Positions 12,901-25,390 of a stretch of DNA of 64,000 nt are shown piece by piece. Each line of letters begins with the position of its first letter. The stretch's first letter is position 1. Source of the DNA: Hymenolepis diminuta (lineage: Eukaryota; Platyhelminthes; Cestoda; Cyclophyllidea; Hymenolepididae); contig CAADRB010000002.1 of the NCBI GenBank assembly GCA_900708905.1, positions 4,095,632-4,159,631 on the forward strand. The letters are read 5' to 3'. A program made the translations under genes and the position numbers. A model generated the notes under the pieces. It was given only the letters and a program-made list of their open reading frames with translations, was not told the origin of the DNA and searched no databases.

Positions 12901-14658
12901 GTTAGAATGCTAGCTTCTCATAAGAGCGGTTTTTGGATACAATTCCTCTACCCAAGTCAAGTGTTTTTTAAATTACCCAATGAATTTAGGGAGTTATTTC
13001 ATCATTCCAATCATTGGGTATATGCCAATGTGTATCAATTTCGATCCTTACCGACTTGCATGTTTCCAGTACGTCGCTTTTTATGGTCCAGTCATTTTTA
13101 TCTATCTCTTATAATCTTCGGTTAGATTAGATTTCTTACCATAGTGATATTTAATCATCTCAGTATTTTCGCGTGATTGGAGGTTCTTTGGGTCAAATAT
13201 TTCTCACATTTGAATAGTTGAGCCCGCTTTGAGGAAAATTGAGGTGGAAGGGCAATGAGCTTAATTACTAAGCTAGCAAAACAGAATATGTCTAGTTCTT
13301 ATGCACTACTTCCTTTATGTCTCCTCCGGTCGTCTATTTTTATCTTCTAACTAAATTTTTAGTAGTCTTTCAGCATCTGATTTCGCAATATTTTTAACTC
13401 TCATAATTTAATTTCTATTAAATTGTTGTAAATCTAAAAGCCCGATACCTCATCCGAGAGGGAGAGTAGAGTCGGGCTCTAAACCAATTTACCTTTGACC
13501 TCCAGATATCTCGCATGAATAAACGGACAATTAACATAGACATCGGATTGAAAAGAGTGATTTAGACATAAATAATGAAAGTGCAACTTTTTCAAGGGAA
13601 AATATTTAATAAAATATTTTTCTCAAATATAATATTTCCCTCTTGACGGGAAACATCATTGACATTTTTTAAAATGAAACTTTTTTCCGTTTTGAGGGAA
13701 ATCAATTATGTCTTTGTTGTCCGGATAGATCGTATTGAATGGATTATCTAGAGTTTAATGATGAAACTAATAAATATACGATCTTTTTAATGTTATGTTA
13801 TAATCTACGGCAAAACAAAAAATACTGTATTTTTAATGTGTGGAAGCAATCGAAATCGAATAAAAGTAAATAACTCAATAAGGAATAAAGAAGAGAATAA
13901 ATTTATGTTGCCAACAGGGTTCCACATCATTTAACATTCGAATTTGCTTAATTGGTATAGTCTACTGCTTCATATTCTGATATTCCGAATTTCAAATATC
14001 AGAATTTTCCCTTCGGTTTCTGAGTGAATTAATGTCCACGATATAGTGCTTTTGTGACTAGATGATTAATACGGAGGGTTGGTCATACCGTATTCTTCCA
14101 ATATTTCTTCTAATTATTTAAGCTAGTGGAAAAAACTTGCAATTTGTAATCATGGAGAGCGTCTTAACAAGGGGGAACAACAAACGAATCCAACAAGGTA
14201 TCAAATGGGTTAATGTAGCCAGGTCATCAAGAGTCTGAACTATGGAAGCATTGGGTTATCTTTGTTCTCATTAGAAGTATGGTTCCTTTTATAATACCCT
14301 AATGTTCAAACCTTGAGAATTGATTTCCTTATTATTGGGCGAGATTGTGTTTGATATTTAGAGCGTACTTACTGGTTAATTTATTTCCGTGGTTAGCTAC
14401 ACCACCCCGATTTTTTAAATATCTTACAGCAGCCAAGAGTGGGTAGATGAGACGAGCAATTTTTATTATAGTAATGCTTACAATAGTTCACTCAAGCATT
14501 TTCTATTACTTTTTGTTCTGCCTCATATTTGCAGGGACGGAGAGTTGAAACGGAACCAGCCCAAGGCAACTCTTCGAATTGCTCAGCAAAAGCTTTTCAG
14601 AGATTTTATAGGAGCTGGTGATGGAGAAAAGTCACCAAAGCCTTCAAACAGTGGCTAA
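3932..14658 (+). CDS. GPAT3/4: Glycerol-3-phosphate acyltransferase, GPAT3/GPAT4 type (7 exons)
   Basis: Acylates glycerol-3-phosphate (sn-1) in the ER membrane, the first step of phosphatidate and triacylglycerol synthesis. Exons: 3932-4066, 4102-4418, 4454-4696, 4762-4855, 7885-8142, 12404-12612 and 14535-14658. All introns are GT-AG, the frame stays open through every junction, and the total is 1,380 nt (459 residues plus TAA), close to the roughly 434-456 of animal GPAT3/4. The start at 3932 puts a hydrophobic segment at residues 3-30, as in the family; two more lie near 158-192. Family block DDVTKRFSSAEL is in exon 2. Acyltransferase motifs: NHTTPVD (catalytic H246 and D251), VPTIWFDRGEV (283-293), FPEGTCINN (318-326) and HPVAIK (344-349). 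The C-terminal block YDPKYADCFWNSS and MMTSWAMVV also match GPAT4. Introns 1 and 2 are each 35 nt, while intron 5 exceeds 4 kb. Family assignment is secure; choosing between GPAT3 and GPAT4 is not possible, as the flatworm gene is probably co-orthologous to both. Confidence 0.95.
4067..4101 (+). other. 35-nt mini-intron (GPAT intron 1)
   Basis: Donor GTAAGT, acceptor TTTTCGTAG, phase 0. The next AG downstream (4107-4108) would break the frame, so 4101 is the supported acceptor. Confidence 0.85.
4419..4453 (+). other. 35-nt mini-intron (GPAT intron 2)
   Basis: Donor GTATTA, acceptor ATTTAG, phase 2 (AA joined to C gives Asn). Read-through would hit TAG at once, and the joined protein matches the family across the junction. 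It has exactly the same length as intron 1. Confidence 0.85.
5655..5945 (+). repeat. Diverged tandem repeat, copy 1
   Basis: Aligned by eye to 6015-6300 through several ordered landmarks (ATATAGTTAGGG, AGAGAATATG, GCAATGAACTTTAAC). Boundaries are approximate. Confidence 0.5.
6015..6300 (+). repeat. Diverged tandem repeat, copy 2
   Basis: Partner of 5655-5945, offset by about 360 to 385 bp depending on indels; the same ordered landmarks occur here. Boundaries are approximate. Confidence 0.5.
8143..9234. other. Start of GPAT intron 5, nothing recognised
   Basis: Donor GTACGA follows exon 5. The DNA up to the first direct repeat is AT-rich, without supported genes or obvious repeats. Confidence 0.45.
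9235..9410 (+). repeat. Direct repeat flanking an antisense coding relic, copy A
   Basis: Diverged copy of 10986-11163. Shared blocks in the same order: CTAATTAGCCTA, AACTCAATA, CCAAAATT, CATATT/CACATTTTAACAA, GTGCAG/ATGCAG, AATTAAC/GATTAAC and ATTGGATAA/TTGGATAA. The two copies enclose the degenerate minus-strand coding stretch, as terminal repeats of a mobile unit would. Confidence 0.6.
9498..10816 (-). pseudogene. Unidentified degenerate coding relic in GPAT intron 5
   Basis: On the minus strand this intronic stretch is richer in GC and reads like decayed protein. Segments are 10816-10634 (begins MSHDVSNAFGTTVPPHSK), then a reading with scattered stops through about 10445. Next come two overlapping frames at 10457-10275 (includes PKLVFPPKQLGPADDKCYEP) and 10441-10040 (133 codons, includes NGLDEQLFDNLKRQLL). 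A weak reading follows at 10035-9900 (GELSIVIMNAFPKL), and a last piece at 9680-9498. Frames change and stops interrupt, so it is not an intact gene. It lies antisense to the host gene between direct repeats at 9235-9410 and 10986-11163, which suggests a retroposed or transposon-borne sequence. I do not recognise the protein; part of the reading could be chance. Confidence 0.35.
10986..11163 (+). repeat. Direct repeat flanking the relic, copy B
   Basis: Same-orientation partner of 9235-9410, roughly two-thirds identical by eye. The centre-to-centre distance is about 1.75 kb and the interior holds the antisense coding relic. Confidence 0.6.
11164..12403. other. End of GPAT intron 5, nothing recognised
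   Basis: AT-rich sequence up to the exon 6 acceptor (CTCTTGCAG at 12395-12403). No supported element. Confidence 0.45.
12817..12909 (+). mobile_element. tRNA-derived SINE-like element, copy 1 (GPAT intron 6)
   Basis: GATGGTGCAGTGGTAAACG resembles a tRNA box A (TGGTGCAGTGG) and is followed by GTGCCAAGTC and a degenerate box-B position. The downstream body ends AGAGGGCTGTTAGAATGC. The same order is seen on the minus strand at 16043-16176, which argues for a repeat family rather than a functional tRNA: no acceptor-stem pairing or intact box B is visible. Confidence 0.5.
13996..14100 (+). repeat. Dispersed AT-rich repeat family, copy 1
   Basis: Contains TTCGGTTTCTGAGTGAATTA, CCACGATATAG and GGTTGGTCATACCG. 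These align in order with copies near 25255, 26355, 28283, 37976 and 43511. Family consensus landmarks: TTTGACCCY, GGTTTCTGGGTGAATT, ATATTCAGA, GTTGATTAAATGAATG and GGTTGGTCATACC. Confidence 0.45.
14375..14462 (+). repeat. Dispersed repeat family, partial copy 2 (3' half)
   Basis: TTAAATATCTTACAGCAGCC followed by AAGAGTGGGTAGATGAGACGAG matches the 3' half of the copy at 28283-28425 (ATTACAGCCAAGGACAGG, TAGACGAGAC). It lies just before the last GPAT exon. Confidence 0.45.
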
Positions 14659-14696
14659 GCATCCATCTGTATCTAAACTCTCTCCATTATCATTGA

Positions 14697-14702
14697 AATA
14701 AA
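14697..14702 (+). terminator. Polyadenylation signal of the GPAT gene
   Basis: AATAAA 39 nt after the TAA stop codon, giving a very short 3' UTR. No competing hexamer is closer. Confidence 0.7.
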
Positions 14703-16042
14703 CAATCATACTTTTCTTCACTTTCTTTCCCTTTCTACAAACAGAAATCTCTTCCCTCTTTCTTCGGGTCCCGTCAATAAGACCTTGTTGCGCCGTCAAA
14801 CCGAGCTTATTTCGTTTGCTCTCCTCTTCCTTTCTGTATAATTTAATTTAACTGAATTGTGCGTGTGTAATGATGCTCACCGTGCTCTAGGTTACTGCAC
14901 GCCCCTTTCTTCTCCCTTAACTCACTGTCCTCCCTGGTTTGTTTAGCATTATGACGGAATGTTTGCCTGAATGCGTAAATTTGTTACGTGATTAGACTGA
15001 ATAACTGATTTTTTGGTTTATATACACGAACACACTCAAACACCTGCTCGTTGATTGTATTGGTGGATCTTTGGTTATTACAAATTATAATACAAGGAAT
15101 ACATCTGTGCATCAAACTCTTTTCTTCTCTTGCGCTTGTGTATCTTTAAGAAGCGAAGGCCGGTGATTAGCGTTATTCAGGAGGGTATTGACTACAATTC
15201 TAGATTGAACAGGTAGGGGTAGAGGCTATGCATGAAGGTTTTATATAAGCTTAAAATAAAACTGTTATGGAGGATGTGCACATTTTATGGAAGTTTCTAA
15301 CTATGGTTCACTATGGTTGACCTGTCTTGAAACTATCGAATTAACTCATTTTAAGTTAAGTGAGGGTGTTATTCTAACCCAGTGATTGTATGGTTTATAA
15401 AGCTGCTCCGGAAGAAGGGTGAAAGTAGATTTTATTTAGACTTTGATATATGGTAGTTGATTGACTAATTATTACATCAACAATTCAGTGGTGTAGAAAT
15501 TCCATAATCGGTAACCCTGTATAGGAGAGAATAAATGCTAAAAAGTCCAAGTGCATTGGAAATATTCATTGGTATCCTGTCACTTGGAAGAAAATGTCGA
15601 TGTCCTTATGAGGTGTCTAAACAGTCCTAAAACTTCGAGTCGGTGAAATGACCTATGCTAAGATGGAGTAAACGAAATAGATTTTAGTAATTCGGTGTAA
15701 AAAACTAGCCCAAACCGTGTTGTTGTATTGTATTAATACTCAGATATTAACCATGAACCTGACATCGTTTAAACCCACCTCTGAACCACCTAACTATGAG
15801 TCCCAAATATCCAAAAAGAGAAGTGAATGAGTCTATCCAACGGGGAAAAGAGGAATCATGGGATAGATCATAACAGAATTGTTATGGACGGTTAACAACG
15901 ACCTGGACAAACAAAGTCTGATAAAAACATCCGATAGTTTGCCAACAAAATAATAAATAAAACTTCCAAATCATTTGTATTAAGTGATCTCAATACTTAA
16001 CTTGGATAGTAGTAAGATGTCCTAGAATCGCTTCTATGAATT
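14703..16042. other. Intergenic, nothing recognised
   Basis: The first few hundred bases are pyrimidine-rich on the plus strand. No frame, repeat or RNA could be supported. Confidence 0.45.
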
Positions 16043-16176
16043 ACCCGCATTCTGCCACTCCTCCCGTTGACTAGAAAAAACCAGTGTAAATGGACATCCA
16101 TATTACTGAATTTGCACTGATGAGCATCAATCCCGTGACTTGGCAAATGTGCAGGTTGATCACTATACCAAATGAT
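16043..16176 (-). mobile_element. tRNA-derived SINE-like element, copy 2
   Basis: Read on the minus strand: TTTGGTATAGTGATCAAC (box A-like), then TTTGCCAAGTCACGGGATTG (degenerate box B), then a body ending GTCAACGGGAGGAGTGGCAG and AATGCGGG. Head and tail both align with 12817-12909. It is longer in the middle than copy 1. Confidence 0.5.
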
Positions 16177-17271
16177 CAAAAAAATATATCGAATGTCGGG
16201 TGAATTGCTCTGTCAAAAAGGTATTAGTTGCGGCCTTTTTATTGCTTGCTCGAATTCACTGCTTAAGGCCAGTCTTTTTTAACAAACATTACCCAGCCCA
16301 GGTGCTACAAAAACTGAAGGGAGACCGATTAAAACCCTTAAATCCAGAAGTTACAATCTGATTAGAAAGTAGAGAACTTTTTCAATGCTATGGGGCCTTT
16401 TTAAATAAATACACGAGGGCAATCAGACCTATATGTTCCGTTAAGGTGTAAACATAGCATGGTAAAGTGTCTGTTTTGTATCCGCTGCCGTTCTGAAATA
16501 AACTGCATGTTTATCATTAACGCACCAGTTCATGCATATTCGGCAATTTGTTTGGAAAATTTACCATCGTACCTGGTGTCGAGTTCGTGAAATTTGCTGT
16601 ATTATCTCATTTCAGAATGATAATATCTTTGTAAAAGTAAGAGAGTAAATCAATGTTATAGTATTTAACGGTCACTTGCATATCAAAAAGAATTCACTGG
16701 GGCTACTATTTAGAAAATGATATGTGTTCTTATATTATTGTACTATTTGAATTCATAATTAATAAGAAATCACTTGGGGAAAGGGTCGGAGATCTGGTCA
16801 ATGGGATTTGGAATTTTATTTCACCTCTGAGCTCAGAAGAAACTTTTCTGTGGCTTTTTCAAAAGATCTTTAGAAAAAGCTCCATTGAATCTAAATCAGC
16901 GTTGAAGATGAAATTATGATATGTGACTATTTAATTCCCCTTATCTTTAATAAGACTTAAAGCATCCGGAAATTTGACACCGAAAATCCTTGTTGGTTGT
17001 TGTACCTGAGGAACAATGACTCTATCGATAGTGCAAGAGAATTACCTTTTTACTGCCAACATACGAAGGATACAATTGCTCAGACCCACTAGGAAAGAGG
17101 AAAATACCTGTAACAGACGAACTTTTTGTCAAGAAAAAAACAAATAATGAGGGGCTGTTTGATTGGTCAATTATTGCATCAACAGGTCGTTAGTCTAAGA
17201 GTACGCCGAGTATTAAAACTGATGGGTAGTTAGTGTTACGAAAAGTATTGGTTAAAAAGCTATTTTTGTAT

Positions 17272-17302
<31 letters not shown>

Positions 17303-20300
17303 TCTTAAGTTGAGAGGCGATAACCAAAAATAGGAGACGCAATTTTGCAGTTCCTGATCTCTAATGGATATGAAGACCTTTCCTTCAGAAAATTGTTCAG
17401 TCTGATACCCCAATTTACGATAAGCGAAAAAGAATAACTCTAATGGAACTGTATGTAAATTTAAATCACGCATAAATCGAACATATTTATCCCTAAAGAA
17501 TGGCGGACATCCCAGTGGTCTTTTCACTATTTCAACGGTCTTTGAAATTCTCCACAACATGATTTGGTTGACTATGAAATATATGTGCTTTAAATGTCCT
17601 ATATCTATAAAATTTTTCTTAAAAAAAGAATATTCAGGATGACAGCATAAATATTATTAAGATTAGTTTATATACACCAGTGGACTTTTGATTTTGAATT
17701 GAAAGAGCGTGTTTGATCCTCATCACTGTGATCACCATGCCCTGTGACTGAGCGAGAGAGAGAGGAAGAGAGAAAACACAAGTCGGAGACAAAAACGAAA
17801 TTATTATAATGACCTCCACGTTATTTGCATGAGGAAACGAGAAGATATCAATGTAGGGAATATAGTAACTATGAAAAATAGGACCGTTATTTTCTTAGGG
17901 GTAAAAATTAATTGGAAAATTTTTTTCACATTAATATTTCATTTTCTACTTGACAGTTCCAGTAACTTTTTCTTCGGGCGTCCAATAATATCATTTTTTT
18001 CACGACTGGGTAGTTTTGAATGTAAAATGTTTAGTAACTTTTGTAAAGCTAGACTCTTCTAAATTGTTGTTCTCTTGGGAAATTTAGTGTCGGTCACTAT
18101 GATAGACTACAATTAATTCAGACCCGAGAAGAGGGAGATAAGGTGGAGGTGCAGTTAAACAATGACAATTTATCAACTCTGGATTATTCTTATCCCGCGG
18201 TATGTAAAATTTTTAACTATATTTCCACCCCAAGCAACACTTGCTTCTTAAACTTCACTCTGCCATCTAATCATAAATCCATCAAACTTTTCTTAAGGCT
18301 GATACCTGTGCTATGTTTCTTCTGCAACAAGTATTCAATCACTATCTCTGTCTCCACCCTATCTTCTGATAATGAATTTTGTAAAGCTAGGAAAAGCGTT
18401 AGCTTAGTTGAGTTCTTCTCTCATACGTTGAAACTTAATGATCTAAAGTTCCTCCTAGAAATAAGCACTTTGCTTTCACTTACTGGGTTGTGGGAGTCGC
18501 TAAAGTCACTGGTTTTCATGGAATCTTCGGCTCTCTAAAAATGCACACGTTGTGCAGTTCTAAATGTCAGATGGTAGTTATATTATATTTTTCGTTCATT
18601 TGACTAAAAAGAACAAAAAACGACTAACCACTCTTTACGCACCTTGATATGACCTGTTTAACACAGCGCTGATGCGTGTTCCCTTTCCTTTCAGTTCCCA
18701 ATTCCTCTTTTCCTTCGTTTTTCCCCTAGTTCAATTTGCACGTGGTTAAACTTAGCTCTTTGCCCTTTCATTTGGAAAAGGCTATTGTTTCCTTTAGGTC
18801 TTTTGAATGATCATTAGTTCCGTGAGGTGATATCTAGCATAAGTTAGTGGGCTCCTAAGAGAAATTTTGTTTACGGTATTGGCGCCACTTTAATTCAGTG
18901 ACTTTAAAATCCTACCTGTTATTATACTAGCATCTAATTCAAAAAGAAAATAATAGCGCTAACAAATCAGCGTCATCGTTTATGCTAATCTACTTAAAAA
19001 TTAATACTTGTAACGTTAAATGATCGAAGCTGTCTATTTCACATTGAAGGACAATTCTATGAGTTCTCAACGAGGCTGTAAATTGATTTGTTTTCTTCGA
19101 AAAAAAGATACAATGATGAGGTAAATGATGTAATTGATACACTTCACGTTTCCTACTTTCTCATACTTTAAGATGAAACTGAAAATTTTACTTATCCATT
19201 TTATGAAAATTTCACTATTTTAGCAGATCCGATATCAATAAAATAGTCTCTAAATTTTCCATTTTAACCATTACCTTTGGCAATACGTAAAGCAGACCTG
19301 ACTTATCATTGAGTTGTTTAACTCATTATTTCTAAAATTTGCTAAACGAGGACAAAAATGAGGATAACTGTTAAAATGAATCTTTACTAATTATCATTCT
19401 ACCGATTCGTAAAATCAAATAGCTCGTGGGTTCTACAAAAACATCAATTTCTATCATAAAACTCCAAACCGTCTTTAAAAAACTGTCCACAATAACGTAT
19501 TTTGAATTTCACACAAAGGCTCGGAAAACCCAGGGAAAGCATATCTTGACTAGATCTCATCTTAGTGTATTGTGTGATTAAAAATTGTTTGGTTACACAG
19601 TGACAAGTTCTTGTGTCGATGGGATTTAAATACATATATTTTTGCTGTTTTGTAAAATACAACATTTCCACTCTCTAAGTTAATTTTATAATTTAAAATT
19701 GATTGAGCATATTTTCTCAGATTTGCTGAATGGAATTAAGGTTAGATGATGCCTAGAGTATGCATTAGGTCAAAGCAACTCTTTGATATGGAAAGGTGTA
19801 AATATGCTTACTTAAATCTAAATTTAATTTTTAAAGGATTTTATTTCTTTCGTTCGTTTTGCGCTAACGTCGGCAGAGTCGTTGGAAATAATTGAGAATA
19901 TAGTTTTTAGCTCATAAGTGCGTATTCTAATGTAATAGTCTGCTCCTTCAAACATTAATTTTCGATAAATGAAGAACACTTCAAAAAAATTTCAGGTTTC
20001 TACTTATTATTTATCAGTAAAACGTTATATTAGTTTTATATTTCACCATATGACCGTTGCAAAATTTTGGCAGCCACAAATGTCTATCGGAGGTCCTGAG
20101 AAATTAAAAATCAATCTTTTAGGTTTAGCCTGGTGATGTTGAAAGTAATTGTGACGTAACTGTGTTCATAATCAATATCCTGAATAAATAAATATTTGAT
20201 GAAGAGCAGTATGATATTTATTAAATGAAATAGTGTTTGAATTCTAATTTTATTTGGGTTTTTTAGACCGATATAATGAAACATCGCAAAATGAATCATG

Positions 20301-23300
20301 CCTGATCTGACTTGATGCAAACAAACTGAAATTTCTTAATAATGAATAATTTGGCTATTTTCGGTGCGCAAACTGAAAGAATAAGTGAAGCTTTTTTGAA
20401 ATTGTCAGGCCAACAATTCCTTTTAAAAGCCCTATCAATAAGCGTTGAAGTACGTGAAAATGAAGCAGTTTATGTGAATAATAATGAAATATGAATGTCG
20501 AAGCATAAGGACGTGAACTACTCATTAAGTAAATGATGTACAACTTGAATCAAAACATCAAATAAAGCAAGACCATTTTGATACCTTGGTTTAAATCTAA
20601 CCTTCTGTTCACCCCACTCCACTTTACCTCTCCTGTATAACTATTTTTCACCCAATCTCATTTGCTTTTTTATGAAAAATTTGAAGATTTATTGCCCTGT
20701 AGTGGGTTGTGCTAAAATTACAATAATGTAATATAATCAATTGCAAAATCTTTGCAAATAAATACATGTGAAAATACTCCTTGATGAATTTATGAATTAG
20801 AGTAAACATTGATGCTAATAAATCATTGTAAAAATAATTATTTGGCTGCCAACTTCTCAAAGTCGGATTATTTCACAATAAATAAATAAGCAAATTGTCA
20901 GGCACTCCCAGTTTCGAAATTCTTCAAGCCTGGTGGCAAGATCTCACAAGTTCACATATGTGAAAACTAACTGAAAATTAGAATTTTCCGACCCGCTTTT
21001 GGTGAGAAAATACCGAAAAATATTATTAAAGTTTGTTTGAAGCAGGCATTTTAATTTGTTACGGCTTTCTAATCAAACATTTTAAAAATGATTATATTTA
21101 GTGTAGAACACAAGGCCTATATTTTCAGTTATAGGTAGTATATACTGTAATTGACATGAAATCGTAAGATATGTTTAATTACTTAATTATATCATTGGTT
21201 GAGCATCTAGTGTTGAAATTCGATCCACTCCCTCTGCATAAATATTAAATTTCATTACAACTATAGTTGATTATTAGTAATAACAAACAATATTAAATCA
21301 GAATGATTAAATAGTGAGAATTCAATCAACATAACTCAAATGCATTATATGCGTATATTTGTTTGAAATAGATTTATTCTCTCTTAACAATAACCGGTAC
21401 GATTAAGCGTATAAACAATGCGTATAAGTAATTGAATTTCTCCAAAGAAGAGAAAAGAAAGGTCGAGGAATATTTGAAGCATTATTTCATTAACCTGACT
21501 TGAGTTAGTATTATTATATGACGATGGAAATTCGTTTATTAAACATTTTCTAAATATTCTAAATTGCATGACATTTGAGAAGACTCCAGCTTAATTTGAT
21601 CGCGGTGCAGAATGTGCATTCAAAAGTGTAAAGAATTCAAATTACGTCTCTTTATCTTTATTGAGATTCACACTTTCCACCAAACAATTTCGAAAACTGT
21701 ACTGAAATTATCACAGAAAAAACAGCACTCAAAATAGTTGCAAAGCATGAATAGCTAACGTGTGGCTAGCCACTGAAACGAACATTGTAATATCAATTCG
21801 AAGATTGATTTGATAACTTCATCGAAGATACCTTTCTGATAAGCTTATCTATCAAAAGTTTATCGTAAAGTGGATTAAAGGCTGTCCCAAGTATTGCTTG
21901 TCTGATTATTCAAGGTATTCAGGAAAAAACAGATATGCCCATTTAGGTGCTTTCAAAAGAGTGCTCTGAGAAATATTACCGCATAATTGAAGAAACTAAG
22001 ACCAAAACTCTCTTTCAAGTAAAATGTGAGCTCTAAAAGGAAGCAACTGTGAGATGATGGCGTTCATAGCACCATTAGCCCACAAATGATCCACTACCTA
22101 GCAGGCTCTGTAGATGAATTCTGTAATACTCAGACGAATATTACGAAATGATGAGAAAGTGACTCACTCAGATTTTCCTTAAGCTAAAATAAGATGAAGC
22201 AGAATACGAGCAAACAATCTGAGAAGTCCAGAGTTTGGACACAGTATGAAACATTTGACTCTTTGATTTTACTTCCCTTTATTCCGCTTCCGTCCATTCC
22301 TCATTTGAACTGTAAAGTGATTATGAAGTGACTTCCAATATTAAAAAGTAAATAGTCTTAAAGAAAGAAAACCCGAAAAGAACATATTTAGCTTGTATTT
22401 TCTTAAACCTATTAGAAATCCATTTTAGAACCTGTGGCTTTGAGTTTTGCTTGAGAGTTCTTGACCGATCAGAGCACGTGATCATGTTATAATGATCCTT
22501 CAATCGAATAACAATTTTTCAAACTTCAATGTATACTGGTAACTCTACAAGCTTTAAAGCGTTCAAACTGTAGTACGCACATAGTTGCGACCTTCAGGTC
22601 TTGCATGACCTAACTATCATATCAGTTCACAACTCTCATGCATGATTGATTAATAGATTGCCACTTGACGATCAAACCAATCAAATTTCTATTTCACTCT
22701 CCTCCACACTTTCGTTCTTCCGCATCACTCCTTTCTCCTATCTCTGCGAACATCCAATATGTTACAACAATCTCGCTCTTCTGATTTTCGAAAAAAAGAT
22801 AATTATATTTGAAGGGATAGCCGGAAGCCTTACCCAGTCAGATTATAAAAGTTTATATATTTTTCTTAGCACTACTTTAAAATAGTTGTAAGGAATTAAT
22901 TTAAAAACACCCTGCGTTTTTTAATCATCCCCTAACTTTTAAAATTCATAAACAAATAAACAAAATTTTAGGCTTATTAATTAATTAATAATTTTAGTAT
23001 ACTGATCTGTCTGAATAATTGACGTAAAATTTGCAAATCACGTAGGTAAAAGAATATTGATTTTAATGAAATATTTGCACAGATAAACATATCTACCTAG
23101 CTAATTAATTTCTAATCTGCTTATTAATTCGTAAAAGAAAAACTCGATCGCTCTTATTTATAGAAATATTTTTCTAGGGTTTTCTACAGGCGAAACCTTT
23201 ATTTCGGTGCTTAATCGCTTTGTCGATTAATTTCAGCCCTACCGAAGAGTTTTTTCTCTAACTTATTTCACGATAACTACTAGTAGGATGAAGGGCGTAA

Positions 23301-24470
23301 AAAATGAGTAGCGGTGTCATTTAGGAGTGAGTAGATTGAGTCATCATGATAAAATTAAAGATCTACCTTGTCATTTGTTTATGTATCGAAGGTGTCAAAA
23401 CTGCATTTCACTCAAACTTACCAATACTAAACGTGAAGAGCATGCACGACGTGCTCTTCTAGCACAATAAAGCAAAAGCAACAATATCAAATTTCCAACT
23501 GAAGGAACAATCATATAGAACTCAACTATGAGAATAAGATTAATCCCGTGAAATCCTCTTCGGAAACTCTGGAATATCCTATCTAATTTGTGGGTTTATG
23601 AAATGGCCTAATAAATATTGAATATGTCGAATTAGAAAAAAGTAAAAATTAGATTAATAGGCAATCACGAATATACAATAAGCAAAATACATCGTGACTG
23701 CATTAGATGAATAAAGTAGATATGTATTAAACGGCATGCTATAACAACATTCAAATACGCATCCAGCTGTAAACTGAGATGCCCATAGCACTAACTGCTA
23801 ACTGAAAACTGAGAGTTATTTGGATCCAACTTATGGGTCATATACACTGTTTTTTTTAGGCATCTGCAGCTAAGGCAACAAATTATAGATGCATAAATAT
23901 AAGTGAAATCATCTTGATCTCATTTCACCTAATATGCCTTCGAAAGTCTTCAACCTATCCGATATATCATACATTTTTCTTTGCCAAGTACACACGGAAT
24001 GATCCTTAGACCCAGTGAATATCGGCTAATACGACAATATGTAGAGTGGGCCATACTTCATACTTAATCCCACCTCATATATCTATTCGCTCACTCACCC
24101 ACCCACCGTAGGATTTCTGTAAGTTGATGAAACGTCAATTTTAATTTTTAAAAGTAGCAGTTGTTAGCGCTAATTATGAGAGGTCTCATACTCTCCCTTG
24201 GCGAGAATTTCTTTGAACAAATACTGATGCATTTTGAAATGCATTTTATTAGTTATAACAAAATAATTATCAAAATTTACATATTTTTGAACCTATAACA
24301 ATCCTGATTTATTAAGTTAATTTGAATGAAAAGATTGTTTCAATAACACGGTTTGGGTACATGACATTAAATATAATATTGACTAAATGGATTAAAATAA
24401 ATACGGGACCGAGTCATGAAACCGAGTCTCCTTATCCTAATTAGACCTCCTTTCTGGAGATTTTTGTAGG
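16177..24470. other. Intergenic AT-rich DNA, no supported gene
   Basis: Open frames here (for example 102 codons at 17252-17560 minus and 131 codons at 18143-18538 plus) show no recognisable domain, no splice-bounded partners and no codon pattern distinct from background. An AT dinucleotide microsatellite lies at 17272-17300. Confidence 0.4.
17272..17300. repeat. AT dinucleotide microsatellite
   Basis: TATATATATACATATATATATATATATAT-type run with one C interruption. Confidence 0.9.
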
Positions 24471-24680
24471 CGTTTGACTGGAGCTATGCACATGGGTACA
24501 ATTACAGTAGATTTTGGTTTTCAAGGGTAAACGTTTACATTCATTTAAGTTTTCTTGATCTTATTTTCTATGGAAGAAAGCATGCACCCAAATTGGCTAA
24601 GTTTAACATGTTTGAGTGATAGTGTCGCCCCATCTTTAGAGTTAGTTGGTAAAAGTCAACAGACTTTTTTCGTCTAATAG
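24471..24680 (+). repeat. Low-confidence dispersed repeat, copy A
   Basis: Shares ordered blocks with 46701-46910: TTTGAC, TTYTGGTTTTCAAG, GAAGAAAG, AAGTTTAA and YYATCTTTAGAG-like. Divergence is high and the match was made by eye. Confidence 0.3.
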
Positions 24681-25254
24681 CCAAAATGGCAGGATGATAC
24701 TGGCTTAGGCGGGGAGAGATTGCTGGAAAATTGATGTATACTTTCTACTTATACAAATTAATATATTTTATTAACCAAAATTAAATAAAGAACCCCTATT
24801 CCTTCGGCTCAATTTTTTGAATATTCACTATATTTGCTTTAAGATTTTGGTCACTGAATAAGTTTGTGTCAAAAGTGACTTTTCTTTAATGACATCAAGG
24901 AGTTCTATTTAAATGTAATGATTCAATTGGATTTGAGCATATCTGAAAGCTTCCCGAAATCGAAAACTTATTAGTTTTTCTTCTACTTACAATAAATTCA
25001 TAAAAAAGATGACTTTACCCTTTATTATTGTGAATCATAGTAATGCCAAAGCTTTTACAAGTTTTTGTTATGAAGTATCATCTGATCAAGTGAATTAACA
25101 AAACAATCCGTTAATGATGAAAAAGGGATAAAAAAGAAGTAAATAAGGAAGTCAGGATATCAAAAGTCCTACCTTATTTGAATTTTGGAATCGTCGATTT
25201 GCTTCTTTTAACATTATGTGTGATCTTTAAATGATCTCATCTTTCATGTTTTGA

Positions 25255-25390
25255 GTTTGAGCTTATGGATGTGTTCATATTCACGATACTCAGATTTTAA
25301 TGATCAGTTGATATAATTGAATGAATGGTCGGGGTATATTAATTTATTTTTACCTCCTCACGGTCATCCGCAAGTTGACGAGTCTAGGAT
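25255..25390 (+). repeat. Dispersed AT-rich repeat family, copy 3
   Basis: Landmarks CATATTCACGATACTCAGA, GATCAGTTGATATAATTGAA, TGAATGGTCGGGGTAT and TACCTCCTCACGGTCATCCG, then TTGACGAG, in the same order as the other copies. Confidence 0.45.

Noticed and set aside
17252..17560. 102-codon minus-strand open frame
   Set aside because: Its C-terminal part is translated from the AT microsatellite and the rest has no identifiable domain.
18143..18538. 131-codon plus-strand open frame
   Set aside because: No recognisable motif, hydrophobic low-complexity stretches, no neighbouring exons. The length is only slightly above chance for AT-rich DNA of this size.
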